From Tropicimonas marinistellae (lineage in GTDB: Bacteria > Pseudomonadota > Alphaproteobacteria > Rhodobacterales > Rhodobacteraceae): 61,873 nt of DNA. Each line of letters starts with the position of its first letter. The first letter of the stretch is position 1. The stretch is taken from the NCBI RefSeq assembly GCF_001509585.1, contig NZ_LNCI01000017.1, positions 1 through 61,873 of the forward strand, read 5' to 3'. The notes beneath the pieces were generated by a model, which did not search any database, was not told the DNA's origin, and saw nothing but the letters and a program-made list of their open reading frames with translations. Below are positions 53,552-61,824 of this stretch, in pieces. Both the position numbers and the translations under genes were made by a program.

Positions 53552-53649
53552 TCAGGTTCCTCTTCTAGGCCCGAGCCAAACGGTGGCGACAATGTCCCCG
53601 GGCCGCTGCACGTTCCGCATTGCCGGACACCACTTGCCGCCCGCGCCGA

Positions 53650-55506
53650 TCAATAGAGCGTCCGGCTCATGGTGATATCCTCCCAGATCTCCTTGACGGT
53701 AAGCTGCATCTCCCGTCGCCGATCCTCGTAGTGCGTGTGCAACAGGTGATGCGCATTTTCCGAGTTCGGCGCACCGAGGAAATCCCTGTAGAGCGCCTTG
53801 ACCTGAGCGTTGTTGTGGGACTGGCGTACCTTTGCCTCCCGGTCGACGTTATAGATCGTCTCCCGCCGCTTCATCGCGAGTGGCAGGTAGGCCTTCTTGG
53901 ATCGCAGCGACCCGCCGCCATCGACGCATCCGCCCGGACAGGCCATGACCTCGATGAAGTCGAAGTCGGCCTCGCCAGCGCGCACCTTCTCCACAAGGGC
54001 GCGGGTATCGCCGAGCCCATGAACCATGGCGACCTTCACCTCGCCGACCGGTCCGCCGAGGTCGATCGTGGCTTCTCGCACAGCCTCGAAACCCCGGAGC
54101 TGCGTCAGCTCGATCCTCTCAATTTCCTTGCCATTGACGGCGGCATAGATCGTGCGAACGGCGGCTTCCATCACGCCGCCGGTTGTGCCGAATATGGCGC
54201 CTGCTCCGGAATACTCGCTCATGTAGGGGTCGTCGAACACCGAAGGCTCAAGATCTTTCAGGTCGATTCCTTCCCGCCGGAGCAGCCGCGCAAACTCACG
54301 TGTGGTCAGCACCAGATCGGTTTCAGGAACACCGTTTTGAGCGAGTTGCGGTCGCACCGCCTCATCCTTCTTGGCGACGCACGGCATCACCGAAATCACG
54401 CGGACACGTTCCGGTGGAATACCCAGCTTCTCCGGCAGATAGGATTTGGCGACAGTCGACAGCACCTGTTGCGGCGACTTGGTCGAAGAGAGAAACGGCA
54501 GAATATCGGGATAGTGGATCTCCGCGAAATTGATCCAGGCAGGGCAGCAGGAGGTGAAGGTTGGGCGCCGTCCTTCCTTCAGCCGGGCCAGAAGCTCTGT
54601 CCCCTCTTCCATGATCACGACATCGGCGGCGAAGTTGGTATCAAGCACAACGTCGATACCGATCTTTCGCGCTGCGGCGATGATCTGACCCTCCACGTTG
54701 CTGCCCGCCGGCATCCCGAACTCTTCTCCAAAGGCCACCCGAACGGCCGGAGCAAACTGCATCACCGTCGTGATCTTCGGGTCGCAAATGTAATCGACGG
54801 CGCGGTCTACCTCGTCTCGCTCGCCGAGCGCACCGGTGGGGCAGACAAGCACGCACTGACCGCAAGAAACGCAGAGCGATTTATCGTAATCGGTCGCATT
54901 TCGTAGCGCTACCGCTCGATTAACGCCGGTTCCCTCCATCACCAGCGCATCAACTTCCTGATGATAGCGGCAAACGGCGACGCAGCGCTGGCAACGCACA
55001 CACCGCTGCATGTCGCGTATCATCGCCGGAGAGCTGTCGTCGTAGTCCCGCGTCTGCGTCTTTACACGGTCGAAGAACCTGTTCTCGGTCAGTCCTACAA
55101 ACTGCGCCAGGTCCTGTAACTCGCAATTGCCGTGGCGAACGCATGTGGCGCAATCTTGCAGGTGATCGGCCATCAGGAGTTCCACCTGGAGCCGCTGCAT
55201 ATCGCGCGCACGTTTGGAGCGGGTCATGACCACCATCCCCTCGCGTACCGGCGTCGTGCAGGCGCTCACGGCATGGACCCCCTCCCTGCCGGATTGCTCG
55301 ATTTCCACGATACAGACACGGCAAGTGCCCGGTGTATGGTCAATGTCGTCCAGTTCGCACAGCGTCGGAATGAAGATGTCGTGCCGTCGCGCACAGGCCA
55401 GGATCGTTTCGTTCGGCAAAGCCGTGCATTGCCGCCCGTTCACGGTCAGGGATATCGTCGCTTCTCGGGCATTGTCCCCGGCGGGGTGACGTGTGTCGGT
55501 GTCCAT
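53650..55506 (-). CDS. [FeFe]-hydrogenase catalytic subunit with full N-terminal FeS relay
   Basis: 618 aa. The N-terminal [2Fe-2S] domain has Cys50, Cys62, Cys65 and Cys83. A His/Cys [4Fe-4S] site follows (His115, Cys119, Cys122, Cys128), then two [4Fe-4S] ferredoxin motifs (Cys169/172/175/179 and Cys212/215/218/222). The H-cluster domain has L1 TSCCPAW (Cys320 for proton transfer, Cys321 a ligand), L2 MPCVAKKDEA (Cys376) and L3 EVMACPGGCVDGGG (Cys523, Cys527). The C-terminal small-subunit-like tail is present (QSHNNAQVKALY). Everything needed for H2 chemistry is conserved. The maturases HydE, HydF and HydG are not in the window. It begins 3 bp after the flavoprotein gene. Confidence 0.92.
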   Translation of the reverse strand: MDTDTRHPAGDNAREATISLTVNGRQCTALPNETILACARRHDIFIPTLCELDDIDHTPGTCRVCIVEIEQSGREGVHAVSACTTPVREGMVVMTRSKRARDMQRLQVELLMADHLQDCATCVRHGNCELQDLAQFVGLTENRFFDRVKTQTRDYDDSSPAMIRDMQRCVRCQRCVAVCRYHQEVDALVMEGTGVNRAVALRNATDYDKSLCVSCGQCVLVCPTGALGERDEVDRAVDYICDPKITTVMQFAPAVRVAFGEEFGMPAGSNVEGQIIAAARKIGIDVVLDTNFAADVVIMEEGTELLARLKEGRRPTFTSCCPAWINFAEIHYPDILPFLSSTKSPQQVLSTVAKSYLPEKLGIPPERVRVISVMPCVAKKDEAVRPQLAQNGVPETDLVLTTREFARLLRREGIDLKDLEPSVFDDPYMSEYSGAGAIFGTTGGVMEAAVRTIYAAVNGKEIERIELTQLRGFEAVREATIDLGGPVGEVKVAMVHGLGDTRALVEKVRAGEADFDFIEVMACPGGCVDGGGSLRSKKAYLPLAMKRRETIYNVDREAKVRQSHNNAQVKALYRDFLGAPNSENAHHLLHTHYEDRRREMQLTVKEIWEDITMSRTLY

Positions 55507-55509
55507 GGT

Positions 55510-57507
55510 TCACGTCGCTCCTTCGGGAATGGAGTGCGCGGTGATCACGGTGTAGAGGCGGAAACACCGCATGCAACGCTGCGCCTCGGCATAGGCCTGC
55601 TTGTCGCAGATCGTCTGCTCGACTTCGCCGAACATGTGCTTTCGCAGTTCCGGGTCGAGTTCGGGATTGTGAACGCGATATGCGTTCCGCACCGGCGTCT
55701 CGACCACATCGCTGGCAAGTATACGGTTGTCGGATAGCAGTTGGCGCATCCGCGAGCGTTTGAAGAAACGCAATGTACCGAGTTGGACCCAATCGTCTAT
55801 CGATCGCGCCGCCTTGAGCCCCGCAGCCATCGCGTAGATCAACGTAGAAGGGCCGGTCACACAGTCCCCACCCGCGAAAACGCCAGGCCGTGATGTAGCC
55901 AGCCCCTTATCCGCCTCAACACAACGCCACTTGTCCAGCGTTATCCCGTCGTCCTCTACCAAGGCCCCGTCCTCGACCTGCTGACCGATAGCGGCGATAA
56001 AAACATTGCAGGGCAGCGTGAAGGCGCTGCCTGGGATGGGGCGAACCTTGCGCCGTCCGCTCTCGTCAGGCTCGGTCTGCTCCATACAGATCAGTTCGAC
56101 CCCGACAACCCTACCGTTTTCCGTCATCAGGCGGGTCGGGTTCGTAAGCGTGTGAAATGCGATATCCTCCACGCCGGCAGCCAGAACTTCCTCTTGGTCC
56201 GCCGGCATGTCTCCTTCCGTCCGGCGGTAGACAACATGGACGTTGTCGGCGCCCAGCCGGACCGCCGAGCGCACACAATCCATCGCCACATTGCCGCCGC
56301 CCACCACCACGACTTCACCGTTGAGTTCCAACGGGGCGATCCCTTCCACGTGGTCATGCACGCGAAGAAGGAAGTCTATTCCGCTGTAGTACCCATCGTG
56401 GGCCGCGTGCTCTCCCTCGATACCGAGCGTCGTTCCTTGCTGACACCCAAGGCCGAGAAAGAGAGCCTTGTACCCCTGCGCAAACAGGTCATCGATGGTG
56501 AAGTCGCGACCGAGCTGCTGGCCGAAGAGGAAACGACCGCCAAGCTCTGCGATAATGTCGGTTTCCATTGCCAACGTGTCTTTCGGCAACCGGTATGACG
56601 GAATACCGATCTGCGCCATGCCGCCGGCCTGGTCACTTTTCTCGAAGACATCCACGTGGTAGCCGTGCAGCAGCAGGTGGTATGCGCAGGAAATGCCAGC
56701 CGGTCCCGCACCGATCACCGCCACGCGCATCCCGTCTTCCAGCGGTTTATGGATCATGTCCCGGGTGAACTTGAGCGCATGCGGCCCTTTCTGCTGATCG
56801 GCCACGTAACGTTTCAGCGTCTTGATCCCAACCGCCTCGTCCACGAGTTTCCGCCGGCAAGCCTGTTCGCAGTAGCGAACGCACACACGCCCACAAGTCG
56901 CCGCCATTGGGTATTTCTGCAGGAGTACGCCGAGCGAGTTTTCCGGTTTACCGTCGCGGATGTAGTCGATGTAACGCGGAACGTTGATCTTCGATGGGCA
57001 GGCCTCGATACAGGGGGCCGTCATGTAGGCCATGCCGTGTTGCGTCCGGATCGGGCGATGGTCTGCAATTTCCGCCTCCACCTTGTCCCGAAAGTTGCGA
57101 AGCACATCGAGCAATGCGATTGCGCAGGTTTGCCCAAGCCCGCAAAGCGAGGTTTCCTTCATCTGCTCGCCCAGCATCTCGATTGAATCGAAACCAAGCG
57201 GTGAGTCGAGCCCGCGCCGCATCTTGTCTAGCGCATCGCGCACCAGCACCGTGCCCATGCGGCAGGGGGTGCAAGCGCCGCAGGATTGTTCGGCCGCCTT
57301 TCTCATGTAGTGAAAGAGACCGTCGACAAGGCTGACATTCTCGTCAAAAACGAAAAACCCTCGATCACCAAAAAACGCGCGGATCGGGTTGCCGTCATCG
57401 AACTCTTCGAAGTTCTTGAGCGTGGCGATTGACGCCCGTGTTTTCGTAGATCCATCACGGGCATCGTGGACAACACCGTCCCAAACCCCGTAGGCGACTT
57501 CAGCCAT
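55510..57507 (-). CDS. Flavoprotein: NuoF-type FeS segment fused to a GltD-like FAD/NAD domain
   Basis: 665 aa (ATG 57507 with GGGAGAG upstream; TTG 57531 would add 8 residues). The N-terminal part has the NuoF/HydB iron-sulfur motif SCGACTPCRMGT (Cys76, 79, 82) with the partner cysteine in TSLCGLGQTC (Cys122), but lacks the FMN/NADH domain. From about residue 160 it becomes GltD-like: an FeS-type cysteine set (CIEACPSKINVPRYI, CGRVCVRYCEQACRR), then the FAD motif VAVIGAGPAGISCAYHLLLHG (about 263-285) and an NAD(P) motif VVVVGGGNVAMDC. It should pass electrons between NAD(P)H and the hydrogenase next door. First gene of the cluster. Confidence 0.9.
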   Translation of the reverse strand: MAEVAYGVWDGVVHDARDGSTKTRASIATLKNFEEFDDGNPIRAFFGDRGFFVFDENVSLVDGLFHYMRKAAEQSCGACTPCRMGTVLVRDALDKMRRGLDSPLGFDSIEMLGEQMKETSLCGLGQTCAIALLDVLRNFRDKVEAEIADHRPIRTQHGMAYMTAPCIEACPSKINVPRYIDYIRDGKPENSLGVLLQKYPMAATCGRVCVRYCEQACRRKLVDEAVGIKTLKRYVADQQKGPHALKFTRDMIHKPLEDGMRVAVIGAGPAGISCAYHLLLHGYHVDVFEKSDQAGGMAQIGIPSYRLPKDTLAMETDIIAELGGRFLFGQQLGRDFTIDDLFAQGYKALFLGLGCQQGTTLGIEGEHAAHDGYYSGIDFLLRVHDHVEGIAPLELNGEVVVVGGGNVAMDCVRSAVRLGADNVHVVYRRTEGDMPADQEEVLAAGVEDIAFHTLTNPTRLMTENGRVVGVELICMEQTEPDESGRRKVRPIPGSAFTLPCNVFIAAIGQQVEDGALVEDDGITLDKWRCVEADKGLATSRPGVFAGGDCVTGPSTLIYAMAAGLKAARSIDDWVQLGTLRFFKRSRMRQLLSDNRILASDVVETPVRNAYRVHNPELDPELRKHMFGEVEQTICDKQAYAEAQRCMRCFRLYTVITAHSIPEGAT

Positions 57508-57682
57508 TCGCTTCTCTCCCATGCCTACCAATGCGGACGACGCCGCATCGGGAAACTTGGCCGCGCCTTAGCATCGATTTCCGCAGGAATTTGGAGCACA
57601 TAGGAGTTGCATCGCCTACGTGAACCGCTCTTCCGTACGGCAATTCAATGCTAGCCGAGCCACCAGAGTGGCTGTATTCCAG

Positions 57683-57716
57683 ATTTGATGGCTTTCCATC
57701 AAATCCGAAAGCCATG
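57683..57716. promoter_or_regulatory. Two overlapping, mutually exclusive hairpins upstream of lacI
   Basis: Hairpin 1 pairs GATTTGATGG (57683-57692) with CCATCAAATC (57697-57706). Hairpin 2 pairs ATGGCTTT (57689-57696) with AAAGCCAT (57709-57716). They share ATGG, so only one can form. The site lies in the divergent region between the flavoprotein gene and lacI, 34 bp before the lacI start. It may be an operator or an RNA switch. Confidence 0.55.
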
Positions 57717-57749
57717 GTCCCGCAAGAGCAAACCGGGTAAGGGTGGAGC

Positions 57750-58763
57750 ATGGCCAGGAAGGTGACGCTGACGGATGTCGCTCGCGCAGCCGGAGTTTCA
57801 ATCGCAACTGTGGACCGGGTGATCAACAAACGCGGTGGCGTCGATACGGCCAAGGAAGATCGTGTCATTCAGGTTGCCCGTACCCTGGGTCTGGACCGGC
57901 GTCTCGACTACCAGCACGTGAGAATCAAACGTGTCACCTTCATGCTTCAACCGCCGACGAACCCGTTCCATGCCGAATTGCGCAGCGGTCTCGACACAAC
58001 CCGGAAGGTTCTGGATTCCCTGAACATCCAAATGCACCTGATCCATATCGACGCGACAGAAGCGCAAGAAACTGCCGGAAAGATCCTGGATCAATTGGGG
58101 TCAACGGACGGGGTAATCCTGTCTGCCCCAGACTCGCCGGCAATCGCCACTGCCCTCCGGACCGTCAGTGCAGAGATGCCGGTGCTGACACTTGCCAGCG
58201 ATATCCGCGATTCCGGTCGAGTGGCCTATGTCGGACCCGACGATGAGCGTTCCGGGAGAGTCGCGGGCGACTTGTTGGGCAGGTTTCTCGGTGAGCGTGG
58301 CGGAAGTATCCTCATCGTTGGAGGGAATTTCGAACTATCCGGCCACCGTGCCCGTTCTCGCGGTTTCACCGATCTGATCGCTCAACGTCACCCGCGGTGC
58401 TGGATTTCCCGAGTGGTGGAAACCAGGGAGGATGCAAACGTAACCATGGACCTCGTCTATCGTGCCGTGAAAGACGACCCAACCATCCGCGGGATCTACC
58501 ACCTCTCTGTGGGCGCCAGCCGGATCGCGCAAGCACTCGAGCATCTCGGGCGGAGCGCCGATGTGTTCGTCGTCTGCCACGAATTGACGGCGACACGCCG
58601 CCGCCTCCTGCATGCTCGAAAAATCCACGCGGTGATCGACCAGAACCCTCATCTTGAGGTCCGGCTTGCGGCAGAAATCATGGCTGCGCGACTGGGTCGG
58701 CTTGAGGGCAATGCGGAATCCGTCGAAACCGATGTCCAGATATTCATGGCCGAGAACGCCTGA
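57750..58763 (+). CDS. LacI family transcriptional regulator
   Basis: 337 aa. The N-terminal helix-turn-helix (TLTDVARAAGVSIATVDRVINKRGGV) and hinge are followed by a periplasmic-binding-like effector domain with GRVAYVGPDDERSGRVAGDLL. AAGGG sits 9 bases before the ATG. It is divergent from the [FeFe]-hydrogenase cluster and lies upstream of a LacI-type operator at 58873. A sugar-like effector is expected from the family but not seen directly. Confidence 0.92.
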   Translation: MARKVTLTDVARAAGVSIATVDRVINKRGGVDTAKEDRVIQVARTLGLDRRLDYQHVRIKRVTFMLQPPTNPFHAELRSGLDTTRKVLDSLNIQMHLIHIDATEAQETAGKILDQLGSTDGVILSAPDSPAIATALRTVSAEMPVLTLASDIRDSGRVAYVGPDDERSGRVAGDLLGRFLGERGGSILIVGGNFELSGHRARSRGFTDLIAQRHPRCWISRVVETREDANVTMDLVYRAVKDDPTIRGIYHLSVGASRIAQALEHLGRSADVFVVCHELTATRRRLLHARKIHAVIDQNPHLEVRLAAEIMAARLGRLEGNAESVETDVQIFMAENA

Positions 58764-58872
58764 CGCAAATGTCCGGCCGCAATTCGCTGCACCGCAGAAT
58801 GTATGCATGCGGCGCATCGCGGGCATTCACAGCTGATCGTTGTGGATAAGCGAAACCTGCCTATTTTGATTG

Positions 58873-58900
58873 GCGTGGCTGTTATCGCTAACAGTCACGC
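58873..58900. promoter_or_regulatory. LacI-type operator upstream of the DUF1127 gene
   Basis: GCGTGGCTGTTA-TCGC-TAACAGTCACGC is a 12-bp dyad with one mismatch. Its core CTGTTA-TCGC-TAACAG with central CG is the hallmark of LacI/GalR-family sites. It lies 27 bp before the DUF1127 start and 110 bp after lacI. Confidence 0.65.
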
Positions 58901-58926
58901 AAACGAGCCAGATTGAGGTGAATGAA

Positions 58927-59142
58927 ATGAGTATGAACGAAGTGATATCCGCTCCGCTGGTTTCCGGTTCCGGTTTCGACGGTCTGTTCGCGCGCTTTGC
59001 TGCGTGGCGGCGCCGGCACGCGTCCTACCGTGAAACCATGTACGAACTGAACAAGTTGAGCGATCGGGACTTGGCTGATCTGCGCATGAGCCGCGCCGAT
59101 TTCCACTATCTCGCCACCGAGGCCGCTGCCAAAGTTCGGTAG
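58927..59142 (+). CDS. DUF1127 small protein
   Basis: 71 aa, cytoplasmic, with the DUF1127 (YjiS-like) C-terminal motif: RETMYELNKLSDRDLADLRM, then SRADFHY. The ATG at 58927 has GAGG upstream. Small DUF1127 proteins take part in stress or phosphate/carbon metabolism control and RNA turnover in alphaproteobacteria; the role here is unknown. A LacI-type operator precedes it. Confidence 0.88.
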   Translation: MSMNEVISAPLVSGSGFDGLFARFAAWRRRHASYRETMYELNKLSDRDLADLRMSRADFHYLATEAAAKVR

Positions 59143-59162
59143 CAGCTACTTCCAAGTATCTG

Positions 59163-59186
59163 CCCGGCGGCGTCTTGACCGCCGGG
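59163..59186 (+). terminator. Hairpin after the DUF1127 gene
   Basis: CCCGGCGG (59163-59170) pairs with CCGCCGGG (59179-59186) around an 8-nt loop. No T-run follows, so it may act as a 3' stabiliser or a weak terminator between two convergent genes. Confidence 0.45.
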
Positions 59187-59300
59187 GCAGGCGCCGGAGC
59201 GTAGGTAACATCCACGTTGCCGGGGCAGCCGGATCGAACCCGAAACTCCCCTCGCCTTCCGTGCCTTCGTGTTCCGCACAATGACAGGCGGTCGTAGTCG

Positions 59301-60689
59301 TCAGATTTCGCGCACACCCAGTTCCTCCAATCGAACGACAACCGACTCCGGCCGGACCAGGCAGGGCTGTCGGATCACCTGACGGTCCAGATGAAGCACG
59401 AGCGTGAAGAACATTCCCGAAGCCTCGTCCGCTGGCGCCTCCACCGCGTAGCCGGTCATCCGGTCATACGGGATGAAGATATCGTTTGCGGCATACCAAG
59501 CCTCCTTTCGGCGTCGCCACGGCCGGTCGCGATTGACGAGGATCATCTCTCCCCGCGCGTCCAGGATCAGCACACCGGTCGACAGACGTTTCTTACCAGC
59601 GTCGTCCCGGCAAGGAGTATCCTGCGGTTCAAAATGTAGTGGCGTGATCGGATCGCCCAGGCGGTGCCGCAATTCCAGCAGGGATGAGCCGAAGAAAAGG
59701 TCATTGTCCCCTATGTCGATGTCCGGTTCGCCTTCCAGCGGTGCCTGTGGCGCACCCGCCGGAGCAAGGACGCGCGATCTGACGAAATCCGTCACGTCAT
59801 TCATCAGGTTGCTTGACACCTTGTTGTAGGTGAACTCCGCCTGCGATCCATCCCCTAGGAACAGAGTCCAAATGCCTTGAAGCTGGTCGCCAAAGCTGCC
59901 GACAGCGACGACCTCGTTCCACGTCACGTCACGACGATGCACACCGCTTTCAACAAGACACAACAAGCTTGCACCGCCGTCATTCACGGCGAGGACGATC
60001 GTATAGAGGTCCATGCCCGGCCGCAACTGCCGCCTGTCAGCGTTCTTCGGCACTTTCAGCAGGTATTTCGCGTCTCCGAGATCGGCATATGCGCTGCGGA
60101 ATCGCGGCGGCATATCTTCCTCGCTCTGTACCTCGGTGATCCATGGACCGAAGGCGTCGTACTCCCGCCGGTCCTCCGGGCTGGCGGCGTGATACCAGTT
60201 CAGGCCACGTTTGTTCGAATCCTTGACCAGGGTCATGTGGCTCTCCTCCATTTTCCTCAGATGGGCCGCGATCAGTTCAAGCCCGCCAGCTGCAGAATCG
60301 ACGGTTTCAGGCGTCATGGTTCCGAACAGTTCGGCAAATCCCAAATGCCTCTGACGCGTCAGGAATGCGGCGAAGTCGGCACCCTCGGGGGTCAACTCGG
60401 CAATATAGCTACGCTCGTCGCTGGGATTGGCCCGGCGAAAAATAAAACCCAGAGTTTCGAGCCGTCGCAGAACCGATGTCAGGCTACCCTTCTGCATACC
60501 CAGCCCGCGACAGATTTGCGTGGGCGATTGCGGTCCGACAGTGCTCAGCGCCATAACGACCATGATCTCGCTGTCCGGAAACAAGCGGCCACGGTATTCG
60601 GAGCGATGCAGCATCGGATTTATGTGTGCCAGATAGTAGCGCACGAATTGCTCCATGCTCCGCTCCAGCCGGTCGGTCGACGTTGTCAC
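59301..60689 (-). CDS. MarR-type DNA-binding domain fused to a ~310-residue domain of unknown function
   Basis: 462 aa. Residues about 1-145 match a MarR winged helix (VVMALSTVGPQSPTQICRGL, SLTSVLRRLETLGFIFRRAN, with the wing PSDERSYIAELTPEG). The remaining part has no family I recognise. It includes DVTWNEVVAVGSFGDQLQGI, WTLFLGDGSQAEFTYNKVSS and DIDIGDNDLFFGSSLLELR, and is not membrane-bound. Standard MarR proteins have 140-180 aa, so the fusion is unusual. The GTG at 60689 is preferred because AAAAGGGG precedes it by 6 bases. It is divergent from nothing obvious; fghA lies upstream on the same strand. Confidence 0.8.
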   Translation of the reverse strand: MTTSTDRLERSMEQFVRYYLAHINPMLHRSEYRGRLFPDSEIMVVMALSTVGPQSPTQICRGLGMQKGSLTSVLRRLETLGFIFRRANPSDERSYIAELTPEGADFAAFLTRQRHLGFAELFGTMTPETVDSAAGGLELIAAHLRKMEESHMTLVKDSNKRGLNWYHAASPEDRREYDAFGPWITEVQSEEDMPPRFRSAYADLGDAKYLLKVPKNADRRQLRPGMDLYTIVLAVNDGGASLLCLVESGVHRRDVTWNEVVAVGSFGDQLQGIWTLFLGDGSQAEFTYNKVSSNLMNDVTDFVRSRVLAPAGAPQAPLEGEPDIDIGDNDLFFGSSLLELRHRLGDPITPLHFEPQDTPCRDDAGKKRLSTGVLILDARGEMILVNRDRPWRRRKEAWYAANDIFIPYDRMTGYAVEAPADEASGMFFTLVLHLDRQVIRQPCLVRPESVVVRLEELGVREI

Positions 60690-60957
60690 GACGCACCCCT
60701 TTTGTCTGCAATCCAACCATATCACAGTTTTGTATGATTTTCGACTATTTTTGCGTCAAACAGCCCAGATTTCTAGAAATTTCGCGAGGAATACGCGATG
60801 AGCGTATGAAATAATACATAATATCCCACATACACACTGGCCCTGCCCACTCAAGACGCAAAGAGTTACCCAATGCGCAAATAACGCTTGGTGAACGACG
60901 CAGCCGCCCAGGACGACTTTGGATTCCAGAATGTTGGGAGCTTTCGTCGGCTATCTC
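60690..60957. other. Intergenic AT-rich region upstream of the MarR-fusion gene
   Basis: About 270 bp, clearly AT-rich, with no gene seen. A perfect 12-bp palindrome ATTTCTAGAAAT lies at 60769-60780 and is a candidate MarR-type operator. The fghA 3' end (stop at 60958) is on the same strand. Confidence 0.45.
60769..60780. promoter_or_regulatory. Palindrome ATTTCTAGAAAT, candidate MarR-type operator
   Basis: 12-bp perfect palindrome 80 bp before the MarR-fusion start codon. Autoregulation through such a site is typical for the family. No other evidence. Confidence 0.35.
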
Positions 60958-61824
60958 CTAGCCCCTCGCACCCCCAAGACGCTCCGCATGCCAAGCGACA
61001 TGATCGCTCGCAAACGTCGACATGAAGAAATAGCTGTGGTCGTAGCCGGGATGTATGCGCAATACCGCTGCCTGCCGACGTCGCCCGATTGCGGAGGCCA
61101 GCGCTTCTGGTCTCAGCAGGTCAAGGAACTGGTCGGCACCACCTTGGTCGACCAAGATCTCGCCTTTCCATCCCCGCTCTTCCAGCAGGATCGAAGCATC
61201 GTATTCGCGCCAGGCGGTCTCGTCGTCACCCAGATAGGCACCGAACTGGCGGCGGCCCCAATCCGACTGTGTCGGGTTTGAAATCGGCGCGAAGGCCGAC
61301 AGGGTGTAATAGATATCCGGATTCTTCAGGGCTATCGTCAGCGCTCCGTGCCCACCCATGGAATGCCCGGTGATCCCCTGTGCCGCGGTGACCGGAAAGC
61401 GCGCATTCACCGTCTCGCGAAGCTCGGTGACGATGTAGTCGTACATCCGGAAATGCGGCGCCCAAGGCGCCTGCGTCGCGTTGACGTAGAACCCGGCCCC
61501 CTGCCCCAGATCGTAGCTGTCGTCGTCCGCGATCCCCTCGCCCCGCGGCGAGGTGTCGGGAAAGACCAATGCGATCCCGTGCCGCGCGGCGTGTTCCTGA
61601 AACCCGCCCTTCGTCATGGCGTTCTCATGCGTACAGGTCAGCCCCGAAAGGTACCAAAGCACCGGGACCGGCCGCGTCTCTGCCTGGGGCGGCTGATAGA
61701 CCGCAAAGGTCATGTCACATCCCGTGGCGGCAGAAACGTGGCGATAGACGCCCTGAATGCCGCCAAAGCACCGGTTCTCCGAGACAATCTCCACGCCGGC
61801 CCCCTGCCCTCCTTCACCCGCCAT
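60958..61824 (-). CDS. fghA: S-formylglutathione hydrolase
   Basis: 288-aa esterase-D-like serine hydrolase releasing formate and glutathione from S-formylglutathione, the second step of glutathione-linked formaldehyde oxidation. The nucleophile Ser155 is in GHSMGGHGAL. YLSGLTCTHENAMTKGGFQ is the oxyanion region, and Asp (DQGGADQFL) and His (GYDHSYFF) complete the triad. The ATG (61824-61822) overlaps the upstream dehydrogenase stop as TGATG. That makes this the true start despite the lack of a strong ribosome site. Confidence 0.96.
   Translation of the reverse strand: MAGEGGQGAGVEIVSENRCFGGIQGVYRHVSAATGCDMTFAVYQPPQAETRPVPVLWYLSGLTCTHENAMTKGGFQEHAARHGIALVFPDTSPRGEGIADDDSYDLGQGAGFYVNATQAPWAPHFRMYDYIVTELRETVNARFPVTAAQGITGHSMGGHGALTIALKNPDIYYTLSAFAPISNPTQSDWGRRQFGAYLGDDETAWREYDASILLEERGWKGEILVDQGGADQFLDLLRPEALASAIGRRRQAAVLRIHPGYDHSYFFMSTFASDHVAWHAERLGGARG

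Noticed and set aside
53620-54906. 428-aa plus-strand frame opposite the hydrogenase
   Set aside because: The hydrogenase on the minus strand has all cluster motifs. This frame has none and is an antisense shadow.
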